DNA of 64,000 bases from Gibbula magus (taxonomy: Eukaryota; Mollusca; Gastropoda; Trochida; Trochidae). A program made the position numbers and the translations under genes. The DNA is taken from the NCBI GenBank assembly GCA_936450465.1, contig OW388304.1, positions 14,365,061 through 14,429,060 on the forward strand. The letters run 5' to 3'. This document shows positions 46,736-59,900 of this stretch, piece by piece (within the stretch, counting starts at the first letter, position 1; each line of letters starts with the position of its first letter). The notes below the pieces were generated by a model. That model made no database searches, had not been told where the DNA came from, and was given only the letters and a program-made list of their open reading frames with translations.

Positions 46736-47970
46736 TCTAATACATACTGGATTCGATTGACTGATATACAAACGCTTGCCAAATAAACACGGCGCTGTGA
46801 GTGAACTTTGAGGATATCTTCCCCTCATTTTTAACTTTCAGCTTCAACCATCGGATACCTTTTTTAAAAATTCCATTTTCAAGATGCAAGTACAAATGAA
46901 ATCATGTGTATTATGTAAGTAGCAGAGAAAGACGAGGTAATTGATATAAAAGCTCGCATAGGAGGTAAGATATCAGTAGTACTACGTAGAACAACATGTC
47001 AAATTAACTGGAGAGAAAAGTTGTATCAATAATGTACAGGTCGTTTCAACATGAATTATTTCATGAATATTCCACTAGAATGTCAGAGTCTCTTAGTTTT
47101 GTCATATCTTAGTAAAATGGCTAAATCTATAACTGTTTAATGTTAAATGCAACAAGTGTTAACGAAAACGCTTATAAGTTGGCCAAAATATGTCATTCTC
47201 AAGCCCAAGTTGAAATCTCACCACACATGTCCATTCATGCGATCTGATGCCGTGTTGTATTTGGTGTGTATACGTAGTTTCCAGTAACTATAAACAATAA
47301 TATCTTGACCCCGCCTCATCTTATGACACCATCTTTAACACCAAGGTAACCAAATATCTAATGAGCTCTGTTTCTTTCCTCGGAGAAGCCTTGCTTTGAG
47401 TAACATACGAAGCGAATTTAGCGACAGTTTTTAAGATATCCCGCTGACAAAGGTATAATGGTAAAGTCTGGTTGTGACCTAGAAATGAAGGTCAATGTCA
47501 CAAAACTCTGTTGCACGAACATTACTCTCACTATGGTGAATCTATTTACAAACGTACCTATACGGTTGGATGGACGGACATACGCTGCCGAAAAACATGT
47601 GGCATTGTTGGTGATTTGAATGTCCTGTATTCTTTTGATTTTGACATTCTCATAACTGAAAAATGCTGTTACCTCCATGTCTTTTTACAAATCAGTCGTT
47701 ACGTAGGAGATATCACAAGAAGACAGTCATATTATTATGCAAATTTATTGAATCATACACATTTATACATTTATACATTTTAGTGATACATTCATACAAT
47801 ACAACAAAATATCACAGAGTTTCGTATTTGCTTCATAATTAAGATTGCTTCAAGCATCGTCAACCGTTTAAAAAGATAAACTTTACATATAATATAACAT
47901 ATTAAAAAATATCACAGATGTTAACAATTTATGTTAGTTTGATTATGAATAATTCATTGAGCTCGATTCT
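46736..47970. other. 3' flank of the MAM/LDLa receptor gene
   Basis: Contains a GGTCAATGTCACAAAA-type fragment near 47490 resembling the 150-bp repeat family at 3.2-3.7 kb, and an AATAAA on the minus strand at 47749-47744, about 220 bp past the receptor stop codon, a plausible polyadenylation signal. Confidence 0.4.
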
Positions 47971-50900
47971 TCAAGCTTCTGAGTAGAGGGGGTTGTCGAT
48001 GGACAGGGACGGGTCGGTGTTCAGATTTGGGGGCTCCAGCTCCGACATCTGGTACTGAAAGGAAATATCCTTATTAGATTGTGATATATTTTATTCAAAA
48101 TGAAAGTATTTAACACAATTTAAGGTTCAAAATGGAATATGATATTGAAAGATTTTGAATCTTGAGATCTGAATCATGTCGGTGGTTTTATACATACTCC
48201 AACGATGAGACCATTGTAATAGAATATTAATCACGTATACTTCGAAGATACGGTTAACACAACTTTCGTTTTTCAATCACCCCGAAAGGATAGTGTAATG
48301 AAAATACTATTGCTAAACATTGTTTCCAGCTAACATGATACAAAACGTTATAATTAAATAAGCTTGTAGATTTCTTCCATATGATAATAGACAACTCTTT
48401 TATCACGAACACTTACGTCAGTATCGCCGGTTCCGTAGTCGTATACGGGGTTGGAGAGTCCCTGGTTTCCGGAACCGTACAGGAGCGCTCTGTGGAGGAA
48501 ACACACCAGCAAGTATGTATATATAGGTACATTTGTTAGCGCCAGGAGCCTACTGTTCATGCTAGAAGTATGTCTTAGTAGTGAGTAGACTATTTATGAT
48601 ATGAAACCCTTTAATACAGTCTATATTCTTATTCAGCTAGTCTAAATAACTGAAAACATGGAAAACTTGAAGACATAAATTACATGGATGAAAGTAGAGT
48701 TATGAGAGACGAATATTATGGATAACAACTTCTTTATTTGTTTCACACGACGTTTCTGGGCTACTTCTTGCCCCTTCTTCAGGTGGTTACTGAACATGGT
48801 GGTTGGTACATTATCTATAAGTAGGTGAACAGGAAGCCAGAGAAGCAACTAATTATGTACAAGCAGATACAGAAGTAATTAGGTTAGATGGGATAACAGA
48901 GAAACAGAGAAACGTCGTGTGAAACAAATAAAGAAGTTGTTATCCATAATATTCGTCTCTCATTACTGTACCAACTTCTAAATGCCTTTGAAGAATTTCG
49001 AAAGTAGAGTAGTTATTATATTCCATATCCTAAATGTTAGTCTGAGCTCTAATTCCCTCTTACTGCTAAGTACATTTCTGACATCTTACTAAGCTTAATA
49101 TCAATATTAGGGCCGCGTGTGGAATATCATTACAGATTCACCACAGACTAGGCGTCTATGTAATATCAACATTTTCATCCTAGTTTTGTGCATTTAAAAC
49201 TGCAGACGCATATGTGAATAATGGTTCCAACCAAACATAGCATGCAATAAGGGGTTTAGCTGATTGGTTTAGATTTCCATAGATCAGATTGTTTTGATGG
49301 TAAAGAGTGTAGCGACAGAAAGTGCTGGAATACCTCCTCTGTCTTCTCCTGTAGAACATGAAGCCTCCTACTCCTGCACCAATAGCCAGCAGGACGATCA
49401 GGATTCCCACAGGAGCAGCCCATGCAGCTGTGCAGAGAAACACAATATTAACTATACAGCAGTCCTAGTAACATGTCCAATCAACAGGCCGCTAATTCAA
49501 AGGTCATCATTTGCGGGTCTACCATCAGATCAAGTGTCTTTGTCAAACTTAATATTTCGGCAAGGTGTAGCTAGCATTGCTAGAGGCCACATCCTGAATG
49601 GAAAGTTGTTTTAAATTCTTATTTTGGATTTTTCATGAAAATGGTCATCCAACAGATCTAAGATCTGTAAAATTATTTTTTGAAAAGTTACTTCACATAT
49701 AGGCATAATCTTTCATTCAATCACATGCAAACGTTTGAAACTGTGACGCATTCTTACCGGTATTGGGAGAGTTGTCCTCCACAGACGCTTGGGTGGAACC
49801 TGGTTTAAAACTGGATATTTGGCATCTCCTGCCAGAGTAACCCTGTTGACACCTGGAACAGACAATAACCATTGATACCTTTCGTTTAAATTGCCGACTT
49901 TTGATTTTGAAATATGAGAACGTAATGAAGAGCACGATGTCCGACTCTCCGATTAATAATGTACATTTCATAAATATTCCTTTGTTTCTGAAGTAAAACA
50001 CTCACTTGCACGTAGGCCCAATGCCAGGCTGTACAACTGTACAATTTCCTCCGCTCAGACAGTAGTTGTTGGGGCACTCTGGAAGGTAGACAAGGGAATC
50101 CAGTTACTTAGGGGGATACCTTTGTCTTGAGAAGGTTATGACTTTTGTATCAACTTTATAGATGTTTACTTGTCTGTCCCTTTTTTTTATAAATATTTGT
50201 TTTAGCATGCCGGTGCTTTATAACACAAATATTACCACAATTCATTTACTGGATAAAAACTTACGATTACAACTTGACTCGTCTTGGCCGAACTGGTCAC
50301 CAGCATGCAGTGGGCAGTTAGTCACGGTGTTGCACAGCCAAATCTGTGGCCTGCACATTCTCATTGATTTGCAGTAGATACTGTTTGATCCACAGCCAAC
50401 TGTGAACATTAACATTCAATACTGTAAACCGAAAAAAAATTAAGTACTGTAAACAAAGAAATTATATACGGTAAATACAATCGTTTTCGAATGCTACTTT
50501 TATCGGAGATAAGTGTACAATCGTAAGCATTCAAAGGCATTCAAAGGCCACAGGTACGAATATGATCAGCCTTATGTTTATTTGATTAGTCCCTCTTATC
50601 TGCTGAGTATTAGCTTATTAGCCTTTTAAGTATAATGCTCGTTATATCAAGCATGTCTAGTGATATGGACATTTCACACCAGGAGGTATTGCTGTGTCGT
50701 CATCAAAACCAAGCTGCATGTTCACCAAGACTCGCTTGTATTTAACCCACCAAACGAAACTAAGTTTATTTTCAGTTTACCCTAGGGCTCATGCTCATGC
50801 TAACAGCTGGACTATAACGGAACATGACGATAATGTAATTTTTGCAAATCCTACCTCCACATCCTTGTTCGTCCGACTTATCGGCACAGTCATTGACTCC

Positions 50901-53900
50901 ATCACACATCAGACGTGCATATATACATTGCTTGTTGCTAGAGCACATGAACTGACCGTCAGGACACACATTTGTAGGCCGGGCCGTGGTGTGGCGTGGC
51001 GCTGGCGTGGGGTGTGTCTTCACTGGGATTATCGTCTGGCCCTTGGCTGGAGGAGTAACACAGGTATTTGATACTATTGCCAAGCGTCGGTTTGCTTACA
51101 CTGTACAATTTGCACTACTGATGACAAAATATGTTATTTCAGGATAAAGAATAAACCGCGTGCTATTGGTTTGATCTTGCTCACACGAACAAATTCAAAC
51201 AGATAAACTATACAGAACCAACTGAAAGTAAAACTAAATATGACTTAAAACAGATACTTTGCAAGTCCTATTCTGAAGTCTATATCCGTGAACAAGTATA
51301 TCCACCAGCCTCTGAATTATCGCCCGTTACACATTGTTTATTCTAGCTCTACCTTTACCTGTGCCTCTCCCGTTAATATTGATGACTCAGATTGCTTCAT
51401 TGTATACTACATTACCAGACCTAACATCTACTGTAATGACCCTCAGTAAGAAGGATAACATTTTCTAGTGTATGATGGTTACAGTTTATCTTGAGTACGT
51501 ACAGTTAGTAGCGTAAGTGACTGTGGGGCAGGACGGGGGTTCGTCCGTTCCATCTGGACAGTCCCTGACCCCATCACACTTCCAGGTGTTGGACATGCAT
51601 TGCTTCAGGGGAGAACACAGGAACTGCTGCGAGCTGCACACCACTCCACTGACCGGGCGAGGTTCTGTAACAAGGACATTGAACCAAATAATTTAGTTCA
51701 TTTACTTCATACATCTGGATGAGTACGGCTCTGAGACAGAGAGCTGACAAAATGGTAATCTCTCTATGAGGAAAAATTCAAAGACTCCAGTACATTAATT
51801 TATTCATATTAGTGAAATTTGGTATTTTTGTCATGACGAGTAAAGAATAAGATGTATCAGTAGATACACGTGAATTGATTGATTATCTGTTAACTGCAAG
51901 GGCGCGATGATATCATGGAGAAACGTAGGACTTATCTTATTACAGTGTTAGTAACTTCCTTTCAAATTCCTAAAAGTTAGTAGAAACTGGCATCAGACTT
52001 ACTTCCTGTGGTACATTCCGGAGTAAAGGTGACGTCATCCAGGGCGATATCTCCCAGAGTGCCAGTTCCACGCTCTGCTACAAAGACGACCCGGAAGCCC
52101 AGAGGGTCCCCGATAGGGAGGTTGATTCTCCTCCACCCAAAGCCTTGACTGTTACTCATCGTCCATATCAGGTTGCGCTGGTGCTGGCTGTTTTCCAGGT
52201 ATACCTGCAGTGATTGATATATTGTTGATTATATTTTACTAATTAGAATATCTATATCTGTTGAATCATTGTCCATTTCAGCTTGACATGGTGCAGGTGA
52301 TTCGTGTTCTGGTTAGTATATTGGCTCTCAAAATTATACCAGTTCCAACATTGTTATGTTTGGGATTGGATATTGCTATATTTGCGATTGTAAAAAAACA
52401 AACTTTTGTGGATGATACATTTACATATTTCAAACATTTAGTTATGATGTTAGTCAAAGGGACCTTCGTGGGTTAAAGTCATTATTTATTTAACAGCATA
52501 ACCAATATTTCTCCCATGTCAAAAAAGCAGTTCTCCGCGTTCTCTTCAAGAAATGTCAGATGACTACCTTGAAGGGTCCCATGTCTGGCGAGCCCCGCAT
52601 AAAGTAGTAGAACCTCAGGTGACATAGTTCTGTACTGGGCGGGAAGGTGGGCGTGGCAACACTGGCGATGTCGCCCACACTCATCTTACTGGCGTCCATG
52701 TAGATGTATTTACCTACAACCAATGCAAATCATTCCGGTTATGTCATATATGTTGAATGAACATACGGTCATTAGGGGGTATGTTTGGTAGGTGACAATG
52801 TATGTGGCTTTGTGGCTTTGAGCTGATCATCCATAAACGTATTGTCATCTCCTACAACATAACCGATTGTTTTAATGCTTCTCCCTTATAAACCATTAAG
52901 TATTAAGCGGAACACGGGTCAAACATTACTCCCGCCGTAAAATTATTTTCCCTCGGAATTTTGAACTCCCTAAAATGTCAGACAATCCAGTCAACAGGAA
53001 TTCATACACTATCGCATCATCGCTTCATTATCGGGACAATGGTAACTTTCGAGTATGGCACAACAGCAGGTTGATATATTTGGTCTAGCTGTGTCAATTG
53101 TTGCAGTTGAAGAATGATAGCAGGTCAAGTTGCAATACTGACCAGTAGCTGTCCGGCCGTGGTCACTGACAGGTCCAGTTCCCTTTTTGTTTGTCGCGGC
53201 GGCCTGGTACCAGTTCTCATCATCGTTGTTCAGCTGTTTCCAGCCACAGTCCGACAACCAGGTCGTCGTGTCGAACGTACAGTCGCCAAGTTGTGTGGCT
53301 GTAATTACAATTCGTTGATACTGTGTCTGAATTTCTACAACACTCAACTTATGTGTTGTTTCTCAGCGGTGTTATAGATTGCTAGAAACAACACCGACCA
53401 ATCATGACATATTGACAATACATGCTGTTGGCACTTAGCAAGCTGGTCCATTCTTAGTAGCGTAAGCACTGTTTTAATGTTGTTTTACCATACATACACA
53501 TTCCCAAAAGCCCCCGATACAAATCTTTTCTTGTAAGATGTTTTTAATGTTTCTGTTTAATGTTTTTAATTCAAACTAGACCATTGAGACACTGGCACTA
53601 TGTAATCCGAATGGTGCTTATCCATACGGCCTACTGGTTGTTGGGCTGGTCACATACTTGCTTACAATACTGGACACTGCATCCGTATCATTTTTATTTT
53701 TTTTATTCAAAATAACTATTTGGAAATCATTAAAGATTACTTACGGCAGTTGCTTTGGTATTCATCTGATCCGTCAGTACAGTCGGCTGTTCTATCACAC
53801 ATGTACACCAAGTCCACACATTGTAGTTGATTAGCGCACATGAACTGACTGGAGCTGCAGCTTTGAGCGAGAGTTCCTGGCGATATATAGAAAGGCACCA

Positions 53901-56900
53901 ATTTTAGTATGCAGGCCAACATACAAGACATTTTGTATATATATTCTGTGAATTACATAATTTTGAATTGCTTTCTAGGGTCGTCTCACACTGATTTTAA
54001 GAAACCAAGAACGATTATCACTCTAGGTAGAACAATCACATCCAATTAAAAAAACAAAATGCTTCGAATACAGGATAATTTCATCTGAAATTAAAGGTAT
54101 TACCAACAACTCAGTATTAAACATCTTAATACCAGAAATCCTGAAAGGGTACACGTTTTTCGAAGATATCTCCGCTAGTGAAAACTATATTCGCCTTCAT
54201 AATACTTCACCTCTTCTGGCAACTGTACTTACCCAGTTGGCAGTTACTGTACTGTATATCATCAATGGCAATATCGCCTAAGAATCCGTTTCCTCTTACA
54301 GCTTCGAACATGACGGCGAACCTTCTCCTCGAACCGAGGAAGACACTTCCTTGTTGCCAGGCATTGACTTGACTTCCTGACTTGGACCAGACGGACACCA
54401 TTCCGTCCTGGGCCGTCTTGGCATACACAGAGAGGGAGCCAGTCTGGGCACCGTGCATGTGGTACCAGAATGTCAGGTTGCAGTTGGCCCCACTCATGGA
54501 GTAGACGGAACTCTCAAAGATGGCGCTGTCTCCGCGTTGAAGGTTGCCACTTGTCTCCACGTACATATAGTGACCTGGGAGATGATAAACGCATATAAAC
54601 AGACTGATGTTTGTATGCTTTATTGATAATGTTCACATTTCCAAACTTACTTCACTCGGACAATGATATTTGCCGTATTCATAATTGCCTTCTTCAAAAA
54701 GTTTACGTTTGAAAATCTATGTGCATGAATTGAACTACAAACGTTTAACGTAATGTGTTACTGTGAGACATCATGCCACAACAGAAGCTATATTAACGAA
54801 CAGTGTTGGCTATGTCACATTGTGAAAGTTTAACTTTATACATTCATGGCACATGGCATACATGTATGAACTGAAACCAGCTGAATTCAGAATAACTTAC
54901 CATTGCTGTTGCCAAGTGTGTGGTCATTAGAAGGTCCAGTTCCCGAACTCTTTGTGGACCCAGTGTGCATTGACCAGTCGAATTTCTCTCCTTTGTCGTT
55001 CTTCCATCCGCACATGCCATTTTCGAAGTTACAAGTTGTACCTGAATACAAACGTGGTCACATTTCAATAATGAAAAGTATGATTATGTACTATGACGTA
55101 AGGGATTACACGTGGCCTTGACATGTTTTAATCATACACAGGTAAATTAGTGTGATGTTCAGGTACTGTTCATACCACATGATTTTTCATCTGTCTGATC
55201 GCCGCAGTCATCATGGAAGTTACATTGTTGGTTAGGCGCATAGCAGTTGCCGTTCTGGCAAGTATGTAAGGCATATGTGCACGTCGATGGTGTAGTGGGT
55301 GGGGCGGTCGCTTGTCCGGGGATCGAACCTGGAAAATAACGGACAAAATGACATATCGTTCTCAAGGATATACAATTTTGATATTTATTTTCATAATAAT
55401 ATTCATAGGAAATAATAATTAAACTGATAAAAGCTGTCTTACCTCCCCTCTCACAACCAGGTGTGAGTGAAATGTCGTCAATAGCAATGTCGCCTCGGTA
55501 ACCCTTTCCTCTCGTGCCTTCAATGATGATCTAAACAAGGAATAAGCGATGAAAATATAAGTGTGTGTGTATGTATTCGTGTGTGTGTGTTAAGTGTGTG
55601 ATAGCTAAGTCAAAAATACCCAAAGCGTAGTGTGAAACCGGTTGAGTATTGAACCAATTATCTAAATACGACTGAACCATTGCCAAACATTCTGTCCTAA
55701 AATAGCGATCTCAACACATTATTTGCTATTAAAAAGGCATACAAATAAAAGTATCATAACCTGATGGATGAAATTGAGAATACCTCTTAAGAAAACATAA
55801 CATATGTTTCCTTATCGAAGACGTTCAAATTCGAATTTGCTCAGCAGCAGTATTTTGTTGTTGAATGTTTTGGAAAAAGTGTAACCATTTCTCTAACTCG
55901 CTAGTCTATATACCATTTCATATTAATGTGTTATTTGTATTTCCTCTAACGTGATGATCTATAGTTAGATTTTTCATAGTGAATTGTCTTATGTCTTATT
56001 GTTTCTTTTATTTCTTATGAATTTCACTTCTTGATTCCCTTAAAAGATCTGTGAACATGTTTTAGAAGCTTTACACATGAATATTTACCTTGTAGTCTCC
56101 CGTTCCTCCTCTTCCATCCAGAGGTTTTTGAGTCTCCGTCCACACATCGCCACCATTAGTAGAGAATGATGCAATTGTGAATAAACCATTTGCAGAGTAG
56201 GTGAATCTCTTGTAGATCGTGAGCGTTCCAACATCTGCGCCGTTCATGTTGTACCAGAAGCGGGCCTATAATCATACAAACGCACATGAAATGTGTATTA
56301 TAATACCGAATGTTTTAATCTGACTTCATTGAATTTCTCATTCCAGCTTCCAAAGGCAAATACTCTTGCCAGTATCCATAACTGGTTTATTTAAGCCTTG
56401 CAGTATTTTCCTCACTTTTCCGTGCTAAAATAGTGTAGCGCTGTGTCTGAAATGCATTGTGGGCTCCGATTTCCTAGCACAGATATATTAAAGAAATGCA
56501 GCAAGGATAAAATCAGTAAGTTATGGGGACTGACAAGAGTTATGCCATGTATTGGGAAGTTGTTCATGTTCATGATATATAGACTAAAGAGGTATTTCCA
56601 CCATGGAGGAGTAGAGGATATTGGACGGACAACTTAAAGAGAATTCGAATAACTTACAGCACAGTTTCTCGATGCTCCCTTGATGGTGAAAGATGCAAGT
56701 CTAGCTGTGTCGCCTTGTTTAGCCGGGGCGGACGTCTCAATGTAGAGGAAATGTCCTAAAACATGATATCAAAATATAAATCGTTTGTTCTAACACTCAT
56801 AAACATGATAAAGGCACCATGCCAATACGAACCATGTAATTTTCAGTTTAACTTATAATTTAACATTCCTTGGTTGTATATGGATCATATGCATATGTAG

Positions 56901-59900
56901 TAATTTTGTATTACTTATCACAATGACAAATCAGCCAACATAACCATATAACCGATCAAGTTTAACATAGTTTTAATGTCTTTCATTCATCTACAGTTAT
57001 GTGGCTCAACGGAAAGGTCACGGTTCATCTGACCAAAAGATAGGAAAAAACGGGAAGTACGCAAGCATATTTCTTTGTACCAGTCGTGATTATAGTACCT
57101 TGCTGCTAGTGTTTCTATTGTACCTAGTAAAACAACATACCAGTGACCCTTCGCATAGTGTGGTCCACTGATGGTCCAGTGCCCGGGGTTAGCGTTGGAC
57201 CTTGGTGTATTGTCCAGTCGAAGTTGTCATTGACCTCTTGTGTCCAAGAACAGGTCGTGTGCTCAAAGTCACAGCGTCCAGGGTACGTGGCATCACAGAA
57301 CGATTTCTGTCACGTAATGTCAATTCAATGAACAGTTTACCGAAACAAGGAATTAGGATGAAGCAAACGTTAATCAGTGTGGCGAACATCGTATTCAAGG
57401 TAAATATTTGATCATTTTTAGACTTGTATAAAGAATTGTTTGATCTTGTTAATATCTTATTTTTGGACTCTGCATGTAGCTTTTGGGACATACAACGGAT
57501 GTCATATCACTATATATGAACAATCTGTATCGTTTTACTCTGTCATGATTACTTATTTACTTACCACTTCATCCGAACTGTCTCCACAGTCGTTAGCATA
57601 GTCGCAATGCTTGGAGGAATCTATACAGTAGCCGTTGCTGCAAGTGAACTGGTTTCTGTTACAGCCGCCAGGTGTCACTGTCGGGGGCTGACAGTTGAGG
57701 AAGAACATGTCGTCCACTGATATGTCGCCTTTGTAGGAACCTCCCCGCTTTGCTTGAACCACGATCTGATGAGAGAGTGAATACGATAACACTACTTGTG
57801 TTGTGCAAGTTACATATTGTATCATCTTACCTATGACATAACTCTCATTGAGTAGACCCTTGGTTTGCCTCGATTGTTATGTGAGTAGTTATACTGGGCT
57901 TTATTGCACTAAATGTAATGCCATTATGCTTTTAGCCAACGACAGTCATATAATTTTCACTTCTTATTCTCGTTTTCCAAATAGTTGGTAAACCATTTTA
58001 GGTGTTTACAATGGATTAGAGACTAACATTTTATTGTCAAAAGGAATGAAAGCTTATTATGTTAGGACCAACTATCGAACGTTCCAAACTGTACATCATG
58101 CACTTTTCAAAGAAAATGAAACATGATCTTTGGAAATGTTTACTTTTTCAAAATGGAACGGTTCGGGAAGAGAGAGCCCTCCCTAGCACGTAGAGGTCAA
58201 ATGTGTTAACCATTTATATCAGTATTACAATGCACAATTAGCAGTTATGATTAACAAACGGGGAACTCGAACCATAAACCCTTGTTTAAGAACGAACCTG
58301 GAAGTTCTGACCAGCTCCAACGAATACGTTGGCTTTGTTCCAGGTGCTGCCATGTCCCCCGCTAGTCGACCACAACTGCATCATGTTCTGACCATACTTA
58401 AGGTAGACTTCCAGAACCCCAGTCACTCCGTTCATGTAGTAGAAGAACTGGAGGGTACACTGTGGACCCGTTTGTCCTATGGTTGGTGTGTAGAAGCTGG
58501 TTGTATCTTTGTATGAGCCTGGCGAACCATCAGCCCATAGGAAGTATCCTGACGTCGTTGTGCTCTTGGTGTGGTCCGAATTAGGACTGTAAAAGTTTGC
58601 ATAAGTAGTTACCTTGAATTATAATAACTATAAATTAGTCATTTGCTTTAGCGCTTAATCTTGATCAAAATCGAGCTGCATTTACTACTTTGGTACCTTT
58701 AGACATTCCTTTCCTTTGTTTCCTTTGCCGTTAAAGGTATGTTTTTTAAAAGGCAACCTGTTGTTATTTTTCTACTTAAAAAAAATATTAATCGCATCTT
58801 TCGAAATATATTTTTTAATTTGAAGAATCAATTTTGTTAAAAAAGGATCCTGAATGATTCTATCTTAGAGATTATTATATGAACACTTATTTTGAACTCT
58901 GACGTTTCATTTGCAGATGGCAAAGGAAACTTATATTACATGCATATAATTACAAACGTGAGCTCATTCTTCTTATTTGAAACTCGCCTTAATTGGTCGC
59001 CCTGGGTTGAGGATGCTTGGATGAGTTGCCAAGAGTAGGTCATCCCTGGGAATCCCTGTGTCTTATTGATAACCCAATTACCCATGTTTCCATCTTCGAA
59101 GGTAGTTGTTGCATGTACTGAAATATTGATTTATTATGTGTAGCCACGAATCACAGGCAGCTTTGATAAATGATTATCTATGACATGATATACGAACCTT
59201 ACCATTCTTATAGTCAAATCGGGACAGGTATTTATAGCATTAAGATTTGTAATAGAACCCACTACTTTTCACTTTGCAGAGAAGACAGTGTGTGCGTAAA
59301 CAAATGCATCTAGAACTGTCTATTGCAATAAACCACCATCACAAAATACTGTAACTTTATCAACTGTATGAAACTTTGATCACCTGCAGTTACCATTAAT
59401 CATTATAGATATTAGAGAGGAAGACATTCATTCATGAATGAAGTATACATGTCATATTGGGAACACATAATATGATATTAATGATATTGTTTTATACGTT
59501 TGTTTAAGTCTGTAAATGTTGATTTTATGAAAGAAAATGATGTTAATCATAAATAAAGACAGTCCATCACTATTAGTTCTAACGTCAAAAATGCCCCTCA
59601 AACGCCATTAAAAATAATCTGAAAGAACTTACCACACTGGTTTTCGTCAGATCCATCAGTACAGTCCTGCCTGAAGTCACACTTCTTCAGCTTGTTGATA
59701 CACTTCCCTGAAGTGTGACAGTTGAACTGGGCAGTCAAATCACAGGAATGAGGAGCCGTGGTTGGTGGATTTAGAGTTGATGCCGGCCTGGTGACTGGTG
59801 GAACTGGAAGCGATTGTCCAGAATACTGACAATCTGGAGTGAAGGATACATCGTCGATTGCAATGTCGCCTAAGTAGCTGTCGCCTATCTTAGCTTCAAT

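Noticed and set aside
50694..51071. Plus-strand frame of 125 codons
   Set aside because: Antisense to an LDLa exon of the receptor; no domain of its own.
58247..58516. Plus-strand frame of 89 codons
   Set aside because: Antisense to a MAM exon.
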